From Stercorarius parasiticus (Eukaryota > Chordata > Aves > Charadriiformes > Stercorariidae), in the NCBI GenBank assembly GCA_013396915.1, contig VWZL01002576.1, positions 124,001 through 188,000 on the forward strand: 64,000 nucleotides of DNA. Reading direction: 5' to 3'. Under the pieces are notes generated by a model. That model made no database searches, was not told the origin of the DNA, and was given only the letters and a program-made list of their open reading frames with translations. A program made the position numbers and the translations under genes. Within the stretch, counting starts at the first letter, position 1. Each line of letters opens with the position of its first letter. Below, piece by piece: positions 1-11,003 of this stretch.

Positions 1-1589
1 CTCTCATTTTAGACATCCTCTTTGTGTGTTGGTAATCATTTCCAATAATCTCTCATTCCATTAGAAAGAGGGTGTCTATTATTTAATTTTTACGCTACCA
101 CACGTCAAAAAAACAGGGGGCCTTACCAAACTAATTAATGTTTCTTATCTTGAATCCCAACAAATAACAATGCATGTAAGGGCCTCAATCTGGCTTGTAA
201 CAAACGGAATTCACAGAGAAGAAAAGGAGACTGAGACAGGTGCTCTATAAAGTGTGTCACATGTGTGTACAAAGCAGAAATCACTCTAATACTCTATGCT
301 CAAGAACAATGGCTTCAAGTAAACAGCCAGCTCCAAAAATGAAAAGGTCATCAATTAAAAATATTGCATGCATTTTATCACCTTTCCTTGACAAAGTGGG
401 AGAGAACTACTTCAGGAATTCTTTTAAAACCATCACTCCATCTATTACAAAAAACTATTGACGCAGCTACATGTCATTAGTGGCAATTGGTGAGAGGTTA
501 AATGCTGCCTGCTACAGTGATATTGTGCATTAATTGGAAACTACTCATGAGAAAAGAAAACTCTCATGAAGTTAGGTTTGTAATACTAGTATTTCAGAAC
601 AACAAGTGACTTCTTGAGTAGCTAGACACCTTGAAAAGAAGAGGTTTATTTGTGGTGATTTTTATTTTTTACTAATCGTATTTTATATTTGTATGTACAA
701 ACTTGCAGAACTGCACACTGAGCAGAAGCAGAATTGCAAGAATAAGGCTCTCCAGCCCTCTGGGACAGAGAAGGGCAATTCGTTCTCAGAGAAGTGCATG
801 GGTGATCAGAGTAAGACTCTGAAATACTGGATTCTGTTCCGATTCATGACAGTCTTCACCTACCTGCCCTCAAGCAGATGTCTTTTATCTCTATTCTCTA
901 CCTATAAAGGAGGATAGGCAGTAAAACCAATGGAAAAAAAAATTGCTATAAGATGCTGAGGACTGTGTACATATCTAGATAGATATTGCAAGCAGAAAAC
1001 GCCTATAAATGTAACTCAGAGGATCGTTCATTCTAATCAACTCTGTTGTGAAAGCTGTAGCCTTTGAGAAGGAGCAGAGCTAAGCAGCTTAGTTTACTAA
1101 TGCAATAATGCCCTGTAGCCTGCCTGCCAGGGCATTGCAATGCAGAGCAGGCTGACTGGCAAGATTCAGTCAATCCTTGCACAAGGACACAAGAACAGTT
1201 CTTCTGGGTCAGATATAAGATGCCCCTAGTCTAGTACTTTGGTCCCAATATTGGCCAAGGAATGGGTATTTGGAAAGGAAATAAAGAGCAATATTTTTCA
1301 CAGAATGCCCTTCCAGCAATGTGGATTGAAGTTTCCCAAACCAATGATGAATCCATATAGCAAACTGAACGATGAACGAATTGCATATGTTTGATATCTA
1401 AACAAATCATTCCCTGAGGCATGCAGTTTTCACTGTTCCTCTTTAAAAATGAGTGTAGGACTGTTAGCCCAAGATGAGCCTGAAATGGGCCTAACATTAG
1501 CCTAGGATGTTACCCTAGCACCTGGGAAGCTTACCATAAACTTTTGCTATGGTCTTACAGAAGTAACTCAGCTCTAAGGTAACTGGACA
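1..1589. other. Non-coding AT-rich DNA, no gene recognised
   Basis: I see no exon, RNA gene or dated repeat here. Two short open frames (240-461 and 693-917 on +) have no recognisable domain and the low-complexity composition of chance frames. The only structured piece is the compound inverted repeat at 1117-1161, listed separately. Confidence 0.6.
1117..1161. repeat. Compound inverted repeat around a 12-bp palindrome
   Basis: GCATTGCAATGC at 1132-1143 is a perfect 12-bp palindrome. It is enclosed by the perfect 7-bp arms AGCCTGC (1117-1123) and GCAGGCT (1147-1153). A further 6-bp pair, TGCCAG (1125-1130) and CTGGCA (1156-1161), interleaves with it. The core contains ATTGCAAT, which resembles C/EBP-type sites; that function is only an inference. 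It could also be the remains of a small inverted-repeat element. Confidence 0.7.
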
Positions 1590-1690
1590 CAGGCATTAAT
1601 CTCTATGCATCATGTCCTAGCTTGTAAAATAGGGATAGCACTAATATACCCGACTGCTATGAAGTGCCACAATATGAGAAATTACAGAAT
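1590..1690 (+). repeat. Ancient MIR-like SINE fragment
   Basis: The order of short motifs follows the core and 3' half of MIR/CORE-SINEs: TTAATCTCTATGCATC, then TTGTAAAATAGGGATAGCA, then ACTAATATACC. These correspond to the 'TTAACCTCTCTGTGCCTC', 'CTGTAAAATGGGGATAA' and 'ATAATACCTACC' landmarks of the family. The copy is heavily diverged, as expected for an element shared across amniotes. Boundaries are approximate and the 5' tRNA-like head is not visible. The identification is from memory of the family consensus. Confidence 0.6.
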
Positions 1691-3769
1691 AATGAGGGAA
1701 AATGCCTTTTTATTTTTGGCAGTATAAAAATATAGGTAGAAATTTCTTTAGGAAGGTTACAACGTTCAAGTGATGAATCCCGTCATGGACCTGTCTGCTT
1801 CACCTACATTCCATCTGCTGATTTGCCTCCCCTCGCAGCTTGGAACAGCTCATGCCAGAAGACATCCAAAAGTGAATCAAACAAATGAAAAAAAAACCCC
1901 AAACCCAACTGTCGTCAGCTGAGAGAAGCATTTTCTACTTTAGGCTCTCCTTGTACAGAATTTCTCCACCAGTGTGTTTGTTTATGTTCCAAGAACAGCT
2001 GTATTACATTTTATAACAACCGTAAAGACTGCAAAGTTAGAAAGGTCCCCCCCCTCCAAAAAAAATGAAAAAATTATATGGCACATAAAGAGCACGTGAG
2101 GTACAAACATTTTATTGGATGGCTAATAATGCACTAAAGGTTCTGTCACTCATGAGTAATTTGGTCATCAAACCTGAAAGGTCATCAGATATTTGCTGGT
2201 TTCACATATAACCTGCATCAACTGTACATATACGTGTATACTTTTTACATGTACCTACAAAATGAGTAAATTTATGGGCTACATCCTGTATGACAACTCT
2301 GCGTTTTCACGGTAGTCTGAATAAAACTGATATAGCTTATTTGAGTGATGTGAGGGGATCCTGAGATGAGATAAAGAAAAATTAACTAGATTTCTGCAAA
2401 TTTAACTGGATTTCTGGAAATCTAAATTTCTAAATTTCTGGAAATTTAAGGCAGAATGCTGAAGCTTTCCTGGGTTGCTAAACCAGTCAGCAACATCTGG
2501 AGAAGTGGTTCACAACTGTCCTGTCACCTGAGAAAAAGAGGCTCTTTCCTATTCCACACTTGTCAACTTCTACCCTTCTCTCTGCTGCTCAAGCAAGGTT
2601 GCTATTGCCTTCCTGTGCCCTGCTTAGGCTGCAGCAGCAGCTATTGCAATGGCATCATCACCTCTAAGGCAGCCCACACAGAGTGCACAGCGGCAGCTAA
2701 ATCCTTTGTATGATCAGTGAGGCCCTCACATTGCTGATAACTGAACAACAATGTACCAAAGAATATTCTATCGATGCCAGATCATTCCTCAAAGGAAGGT
2801 GAAGCTGGGAAGTTTCTCAGCAACTACTTTGGCTTTTCTCCCCTCTTAATCTGAGCTTAAAAAGTATAAACTATTTTAACAACTTTAGGCACTGATATAT
2901 GTAGGGGGCCTACCTAGTTTGTTACTTGCACCAACATTGTGGCATGCCTGCTCCAAGATGTTAGGAAGACGTTTTCCAGGCTTTTGAAATTTTTCCAAGA
3001 GTTCTGTTGAGAATTCCTCTTGTGCTCTATTGGTTTACAAATGCAGTAATGGTGCTACTGTTGGTGTCCAGCAGTGATCCATAATATTTAGTTGTTTTGA
3101 AAAACACATATTATCCTTAAAACAAATTATATAGGAATTTAGCTTTGTAAGTTAAATTGGGCTTGTAGTTTTTCACCATTTTTGTTCACAAACTGAATTT
3201 GAAGTCATTCATGTATTTATTACAATGTATTTTTCAAGTTTCAAATTTGTTCTATTTTCTTCAGCCTTGACAATATCAAGGACTACCACCTTTTCACCAA
3301 CTGCTGAGCCCCTCTGCCATCCATATACTGCCAAACATAAGAAAGGTGGATAAACATGGAAGATGGAAATTAAAAAGGAACAGATGGGCTCATCTGCAAT
3401 TATACCTCTGAAAAGATGGAGAGCCTCACAGAGATTTATAAACCTTCTGGAGACCAGACATGTGGTGATCATATAAAATGATCATTGAAAATGTTTTAAA
3501 TGAGTAATTTAAAATAATAATTTTATGTGGAATATAGGAAACTTCTTAAATCAACAGTGATCCAACAAGGAGAAAACAATTATGTCCCCAAAGGTTTTTG
3601 CAAGTGTACATAACTTGAGTAAACAAACATATGACTCCAGAAAAGGCGTTTTCCCTTGTCCCCACCCCCAAGATTTCAGCCAAGTGAAAAAGCAATTTTT
3701 AAATAAATGCAATGGGATGATTTCACTAACAAGAATGAGCCAAGGGTGGCTGATCTGGTCTGTCACTAG
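1691..3769. other. Non-coding DNA with small A-rich and C-rich tracts
   Basis: No gene was recognised. It holds an A8/C4 tract near 1888-1906, a C8 run near 2047-2055, and the local tandem duplication at 2382-2450. The open frames at 2456-2713 (+) and 3209-3472 (-) have no family resemblance I can see and are probably chance. Confidence 0.6.
2382..2450. repeat. Imperfect short tandem duplication, ATTTCTGGAAAT units
   Basis: Two adjacent units of about 20 bp, TTAACTAGATTTCTGCAAAT and TTAACTGGATTTCTGGAAAT, differ at two bases. They are followed by a further degenerate stretch (TAAATTTCTAAATTTCTGG). The pattern fits replication slippage in AT-rich DNA. No coding or regulatory role is evident. 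Confidence 0.7.
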
Positions 3770-3870
3770 GATGTGTCAGTTATCTGTTTTCCTCTGTAAG
3801 AGGGACATATCTTCTTGGTCTGCTAATAGTTACTCCATTAAATCTGTGAGGCGCTTCCCTTTTTGAACTA
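3770..3870 (+). repeat. Ancient MIR-like SINE fragment, 3' part
   Basis: In order the segment shows GTCAGTTATCTGTTTTCC, CTCTGTAAGAGGGACA, CTAATAGTTACTCC, ATTAAATCTGTGAGGCGCTT. This parallels the MIR series: cytosine-rich 'CAGTTTCC', 'CTGTAAAATGGGGA', 'AATAGTACCTACC', 'ATTAAATGAG...GCGCTT'. It is strongly diverged and its boundaries are approximate. It overlaps a 94-codon open frame on + (3582-3866) that has no protein resemblance and is not called as a gene. Confidence 0.5.
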
Positions 3871-6800
3871 AATAAACCTGAACAAGTATTCTGCTATCCT
3901 CCTCTGCTTTCCTCATTTATAGTCTTTTTGGGATCTTGTTTTTGTTCCCGTATATGTTAAACGAACATTTGTGCATGAGTGTGTGTGCGTATTACAGAGA
4001 CAGAGGTAATGAGCGGGTCCCTAAAAAGACATAAGTGCTTATCTATTATATGTTCAACTACTTGGTGAATATGAAACTGAAGTTAATGGAATCAAAAATT
4101 TAGGGAATACCTCCAGCTTATCTCCCTACTTTCAGCAAAGTTTAAGGCACTGATTTTCTACCACCATAAATTTCTACCACCACAGAGATGACTTCAGCTT
4201 GGAAAGTGTTAGCCATGCAATAAAGACAGAAAAGAATTATATCATGTAATTTATATAAACTGAATTTAAAACAGCAAGCTCTTGCTATATGAAATTTCAT
4301 GTAGCAAGGGCTGATATTGAAAAGTCAGTTGTCGTTAATTCACAAAAGTCTGAGTCAATTTGCTAAGAATCCAAAAAGAAAATTAAAGGCCATGTCTTTG
4401 AAAACTACCAGCTGAAGCAGTTGAACTGACAAAATTCCAGGAAATTCCATCAACTTCTGACTTCCAAACTGAGCGGGATGTAGGAGATGCTCAAAATGGA
4501 ATTGCTCCAAGGAGGCCAGAAAACATCCAAGTGGATGCATCAAGCTTGAAACGTTTTTCAAGCAAAGGAAAAAATATTTTGAGAAGTTTTCTAGGAAATA
4601 TTAACAGAAAATATTGTCACACAAGCTGTCAGTAAGTGGTAACAGAAAGACCACTTGTTTACCCAGTGATAACACCTGTAGCAACATGTTTCCATGATTT
4701 TCCCAGCATTAACCAGAGTTTTGACCTCAAAGTAATTGAAAAACCTTGCAAGACTTTGGAAGGAAAAGAAAAAGAAAAAACAGAACCCAAACCTCAGCAC
4801 TAGCAAGGACAAAGAGAAAGAGAGAACTACTCTGGTGTGAAACAATGACTTCTATCTAATTTCTCTGAAACTGTTTTTTCATTCAGCCATGGAAAGAATT
4901 TCTCAGGCTAAAAAATACAAATTGACTTCGTCTGGAAGAAATAGCATTTAAAATAGAGAAAAGATTGCAGTTTTTTACAAGTCAATTTCTAAAACTTGTT
5001 CTGAGAGACAGAATTAATACTTGTGCATTGTTCTTGCATTGTTCTTTCCCATTCAGTTATGGGTGGACAGGACTGGATTTTTCAAAAACAACTTGAAAGA
5101 AACTCCAAGATTAGGACTACGCAGTGCTTTTGAAAGTCTGCATTCAAGAGGCTTCTTGGATAATAATTTCACAGAAATTCATAAAACAATGTGAGAAGTA
5201 TAACTTGGAATCAAGAAAACACCATAAAATAATCATTATTTATTTCCCCTCAAATGTTTTAATTCTGTAAATATAATTCTAGCTTAATTGCTTCAAGCTT
5301 AGTGTTCCAGCTGCAAGCTGGGTTCCTTTTCAAGCTGTTCTCAGCCAATCAGTAATACTTCCATTGAAGTAAACAAGCACAATGTCAAATGCCAGACAGT
5401 CTTTTCCTAAATACAGACTGGAACAACATGAGTCTGTTATGACACAATGAAAATAAACCCCTCCAGTTTTGTTTGATACCAATAAAATCAACTCATCTTT
5501 TTATTTTGGCTGCCATTTTAAAAATCGATATAAGTGAAAACTGGAAAGTCTTTTTCCTGCAAATCGATTTGTGGTGATGGTTTTCAAATTTCCTCTGCAA
5601 TTGTATGTCTATTTTAGCCTTATTTTCTGTTAAGATATTTTGGAAGATGGACAAATGAAGATAATCTAACTTAAGTCTGAATACCCTTTTCCCAAAATAC
5701 TTGATTATCAGGGGAGGTGGGAGGTAAGGGGGGTGACATAGCATAGGAAACGTAAATCCAATTATCATAATGTATTTTCATGGTAATTTGTTTAATTTCC
5801 TAGAGAGAGATATCTGAACAGGTATATAAAAATAAAGAAAGAAAGCCTGGAAGCTGAAGTTCCATCTAGGAAAAGGTACACGTTTTTTACTGGAAGGATT
5901 ACTAATTTTTAGAATATTTTATCAAAAGGAACAGATTTTTCACAACTTGAAATTTTAAATTCTTAATTTCTAGGTAGGTACTATAACACTGACATCAAAA
6001 GTACTTAGCCTGTAAAATACGGAAAGGCAGACTTCAATGATTACGGTAGACTCTAAGGGCTTGAAAGAGGTGAATCTGTTAGAAGACGTTACTTTAGAAT
6101 TAGCTCAAGGAGGAACTTTTTAGTGCAAAGAGTAGAAAATATACCTACTTCATCTTGGATCAGCTCTAGGTGTTAAAAATGACTTGTTTCCCTAGACAAT
6201 ATTTTAAACAAATATTTTGGTGGCTAAAGCAGTATTTGAGACGGTTAGTTTTTTCTCTGTTGTATCAACAGTGGCAAGGTTCCTAGTCTCTTTTTCTTTC
6301 CAATATTTCTTCCATCTTTTCATTTGGTACAGATCTCCTTTCTTGCCCCCTTCGCTTGTGCTTCCCAGGAGCGAAACTGCCAAGTAGTTCACTAAATCCT
6401 TGCAAAATACTCTGTGATCTAAACATTTTTATTTCTACTACTTTGAATCATGGAGGGAGCCTTCCATCCAGCATTTATTTTCAGCAAGGGAAATGCTATA
6501 AAGTTGCACAGCTATTCTAGCTCTGAGGTCATTCAGAGCACAGTGGACTTAAAATTACACTCTGCCACACAACCCTTCTGTAGCCGAGGTATGGAAAAAG
6601 GGAGAGGAAATTGAAAAGATGGAAATGCATGGGGTATTAAGGGCTGAGGTTATCACCTCAATTACACAGAAGAGTAAAACAAAATGAACGCAGGTAGATA
6701 AGGTCAAAATGTAGTTTAATATTTCTGAGTAGCTTAAAGGACAAAGAAAAAGGATTTATTTGAAAATTTCTCCTTACAATTCTCCATAAACTATTCACTC

Positions 6801-8289
6801 CCAAATAGCCAGACAATATAGGTTTAGGTACTGGAAGTGTGGGGACATAACACGTGTGCACTTCAGGGTGCTATATCTTACCTGCCACCAGCTGTGCCCC
6901 TACACAGCCTCCAGGGGAAATTTTTATCACCATTTCTAACTTCTACATTAATTTTCTCTTCAGAACCTAAAACATTCCTAGTGACATAGATATATATAAA
7001 ATCTGCACATTAAATTTATAAAGCGTATTTTGAATGCATTTTTACATTCACTATTTCCCTACAAAAAAGGTAAAAACTGTTAGAGAGTCGAGGAAGACTG
7101 GAAAAAGGTCAGAAAAGACTGGAAAAGATTCTGCTTCCACTCACATTTGTATGTACTCTGGGGATAAAAGGAGGCCTATTCTGGTGTCCCTACTGTGTCA
7201 CTTGAATGAATAGTGTTCCCTCATGGCTACTACCATTGCTCTTCCACACTACGCAATGAAGTAGAGAACCAGTAACATGGAGTACCAGAAGATCTTGCTC
7301 CTTCTTTTTCAGACCAGTCAGTGCACTTCCCACCAGTCTGCACTCTTCTTAAAGTAAATACAGCCTTGATTGTCTCTCTGCTTTTGTCTTCGCAGAGAAA
7401 TGTGTCCTTTCACTCAGAATAGGAAAAGACAAGGTTATCTTCTGAGCCTGTCATACAACAGGCCAGCCTGTCTAACTTACAAGGTCAGAAGATTCAAAGA
7501 AGTGAGGTTTCTCTCCTCTTTTCCAACAAAGTGGTGAGATAAATGCTTACTTGATTAAATCAGCTGATAAGAATGCCTATTGTAATATTTTCTCTCAAAA
7601 GAGCTTTCCTTTGGCTCCAAGAGATAAGAATGGATTCTTTCTTTCTTGGCATCGATCCAAGCTTTGAAAGGACTTGCTGATTATGGATAATGTTCTTATT
7701 CAAATGAGCAGTCCCTCTGAAGCAAACACTAATGTTGCCTGTCTGTGATGAACAGGATTCAATCCTATATTTTAAATTAATTTCCGTATCACATAGAAGT
7801 GTATTTATATATCCCAATCTCTGGATCGGGATCCCACTGGGATTTTTACATTGAATTCTGCTAAAGAGGAATCTACACCACATGAATTCCTGCAGTTAGG
7901 TCATAGTTAACTAACTTTCCCTTAATTGTATGCTTCCATAAAGAAAACATAAACAGCCACAATAAAGGACAGGAAAATGAAGGAGTTTCAAATGTCACAT
8001 TAAATATATTTGTATTTACAGACCAATTAAAAATTTACACAGTAAGTACAAATGTAGCTAAGATCTCCCTCTAAACTGTCTCCTTTCCAACAAAAAGTCC
8101 CAGCCCACTTAGCCATTTCATATCTGCAAGGCATTTCATCATCTCTATTTCGTTTCTTTAAAGCTTTTAAATTCCAATACATCCCTTCTGAGATGGGAGA
8201 GACTCCAGAAAAGCACACAGCATTCACAGTGTGGATGAACAATGTATTTATACAGGGTCATAACAATTTATTAATTTATTTCTGCTGTA
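3871..8289. other. Non-coding AT-rich DNA, no gene recognised
   Basis: No exon, RNA gene or clear repeat family was seen. There is a 16-bp-period local duplication of TTTCTACCACCA at 4155-4182, and low-complexity A/T tracts. The longest open frame (7560-7883 on -, 107 codons) has no recognisable domain. Confidence 0.55.
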
Positions 8290-8645
8290 TTATTTCCCTA
8301 ATAATTCCTAAAATGTGATTTGTTCTGGACACTCACCAAACACCAAGCTGACACTTTTCACCAGCGCTATCTATAGCAATACCAGCATCTTGCTCTTGAC
8401 AATTAATAATCCCAGATACCATAATTTTATATGGGGAGCTCAAACTGTTTTCTTCTTCTGCATCACTTTATATTTATCCACACTGAATTTCACCTACCAT
8501 TTTACTATATAGTCGCTCAATCTTACAAAATTCTTCTGTAATTATTCTTGTCCTTTTTACATTAAATAACTAACTAACAGCAGTAAGTGCTGTCACATCA
8601 CTGCCCACTCCATTTACCAGATCACTGATGAATATGTTGAAATAC
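8290..8645 (-). mobile_element. Old CR1/L3-type LINE fragment, antisense
   Basis: Read on the minus strand, 8641 down to 8617 translates as FNIFISDL, the block after the G-V-P-Q-G motif in CR1-clade reverse transcriptases. Downstream codons (VNGVGSDVT) keep the family's spacing before a stop. Further along, the plus-strand text ATTTATCCACACTGAATTTC, then CACCTACCATTTTAC, then ATTCTTCTGTAATTATTC follows the reverse complement of L3/CR1 consensus in the right order. The fragment is heavily mutated and not functional. It is much older than the CR1 copy at 36 kb and probably predates modern birds. Boundaries are by eye. An open frame on + (8315-8512) is a shadow of it. Confidence 0.7.
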
Positions 8646-8830
8646 AGAAATGCATGATTTTTCCTGGTATATAAATCAGAATCTAGAATTGGCAATGGGA
8701 GTATAGGCTCTTACACATGTATCTGGATTGAAAAGAGGAGATAGGAGACTTAATATGAATCAACATATTATCTTTAGCTATGGAAACACCACTGAGTTAA
8801 CAACAGGTTGATTTTATAGAAAACAAAATT

Positions 8831-8910
8831 ATAGATTTTTAAGTGATATTTTAAGTGATTTTTAAGCTTTTTAAATTTAAAAAAAATAAAAATAAATTAA
8901 AGAAATGAAA
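8831..8910. repeat. AT-rich low-complexity tract
   Basis: The stretch is almost wholly A and T. It has repeated TTTTAAGTGAT units near 8838-8866, followed by an A-rich run with interspersed T. It is simple sequence with no coding capacity. Confidence 0.8.
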
Positions 8911-10978
8911 ATCAATGTTTTGTGTCCATTTGAAATACGCAGTCTTCCAAAGACAGTAAACAAGTGCATATCTGAAGTTCTGTGATATACAGCATGGAAA
9001 CTAAACTAATTCCAATGAAGAGACAAGAAGAACTGGAAGATTCCAACACCAAAAATAAATTTAACCAAATCCCTTTCCCAGCCTGGTTTCTTTCAGACAT
9101 GTGTTCCATGGTTAAAAGCTTTTGGTGCTAGCTCTGACTGAGGCCTCTCCTACAGTTGGAACATTTTAAAGATGTTTCTCCTTCTTTCTTTCTTTCTGAT
9201 ATCTAGTAAAAATTGATCTCAACATTCAACTGTTCCTCCAGAGAAGGGACTGTCAGGGCCTCTCACCTCTAAATGACCAGCAATTTTAGTGCAACTGAAA
9301 TTAACTGAAGATACTGAGGCATCTTCCCCTTTATTAAATGCGTCTGAAATTGAGCAACAGGTTCAAGAATTGTGGACGCAGATGTACATGAAAAAGCCTC
9401 CAGAGCAATGACAACTGAGCCCTAGTGAGCACGCTAAACTCATGCTGCTTGTTTTACTTAAGTGGTATCCTGTAGACTGTATCAGTGTTTGCAAAAAAAA
9501 TGTTTCTTGCCTCTTAAAATGCCCAGCACTCTTGAAACACCTTTCTTTGTTAGCTAAACAGGACATCCAAACTCACACAGAGCAAACAAAATTCCATGTC
9601 TCAGAGAAGCTAGAGCATATTTGTAAGCATATACACGTGTGGCTACACAAATGTGAATGCAAAAGTGCTTGCATTTAAATACAGAGCGATCTATTAACAA
9701 TTTTCATTTTCAGATCCTGTTGGAAGTCAGTCTCTAAACTTTCCATGATCTCTTTTCAGTAACTTCCTAATCTCTGCCATTTACTGGTAAAGACAGCATT
9801 CAATCATATTGATAATGCAAGATTCCTGCCACTATGCCTCAGATAGATGTATTACCAGTGTATGCATATGAAAATATGAAAATGTGAATAATATTATTAA
9901 AGTTCACAGAAAAGAATTTATATCTTTTTATAATACTGCATATTAAACAATCTTATAATGCACCATAGATATAAAACCAATTTTATCTCTTATAAAGGTG
10001 CAAGGAAAGTAGAATGAGGCAACTTCAGCTGTAGAAACAGTATAAGACCATCAATTTCCAGGTGGATCAGGAGCAGAACCCTGTTCTTTGGCACAGGGAG
10101 GAGTGATGAGGCAGCAAAGTAGGATGGAAGGAGAGAGAGACTTGTGGGCTAGAGCTACTATACATTTTACTTCCTTCCACAATATCTCTTAATTTTTTGC
10201 CATGAAACCTGAACCACTTGGAATTCGAATTGCACACATTTATCTTTGATTCCAGGATGTCCAAAGCCTCTTCACAGCAGTGGCCATGCCTCCAGCCAGA
10301 ATGCTGGATATCCAGAAATCCTACTGTGCATGACAGCAGAGGTATACAATGTACACAGACACCCTGACAAATCCAGAGATGCAAACATGCAGCTATGTAG
10401 AACCCACCCTGTTTCCTGTGCATAAAAGGAGCAACGCAGCATGGCGATGTTCCCTGGCAGGATAAAGCTACCCCAGCACGGCCTCCATAGCACTGCACAA
10501 TGTTTCCAGGTAAAAAACCAGGGTAGAAAACCCTAATCAGGACTATGAAAATACACAGAGAAGACACTACTTATCAGCATGGAATATTACAAGAATTAAG
10601 ATATTTATTTAAAGGGTGAGAATTTACTTTTTCTCTGCATTACAGTTTCTAAAGTACTGTTGGCAAGACACTTGTGTATATCCTAAAAACAGGAGCAGGC
10701 AGTGTAGTTACCTGTTTTCCTTTTTCATTCTCCAGTAGCAATTAGAATTAGAAATGCCTGTTAATTAATGTTTTACAGGTCCTAGAACACTAACAATGAA
10801 AATTAGTGTAACTTGCTAATTATGGTTTGTTCAATAAGCATACTGTGGAACTCCTTAGCTGGAATATTTCTGCTTCTTAAAATCTACAGCAAGGATCAAA
10901 CCTTTGAAAGGAACATCAGCATTTTAAGTTATGTTACACTGCAAGGGTATCGTTATTTGTTTTTTGTTTGGTTTTGGG

Positions 10979-11003
10979 TTTTGTTTTGTTTTGTTTTGTT
11001 TTT
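10979..11003. repeat. (TTTTG)n microsatellite
   Basis: About five TTTTG pentamers in tandem, preceded by a less regular T/G-rich stretch from about 10957. It creates false open frames on both strands. It is likely to vary in length between individuals. Confidence 0.9.

Noticed and set aside
5340..5395. Possible further copy of the GAAGTCAATGG repeat (TTCCATTGAAGTAAAC)
   Set aside because: Match limited to about a dozen bases.
8315..8512. 65-codon open frame on the plus strand
   Set aside because: It lies inside the antisense CR1/L3 fragment, whose coding strand is minus.
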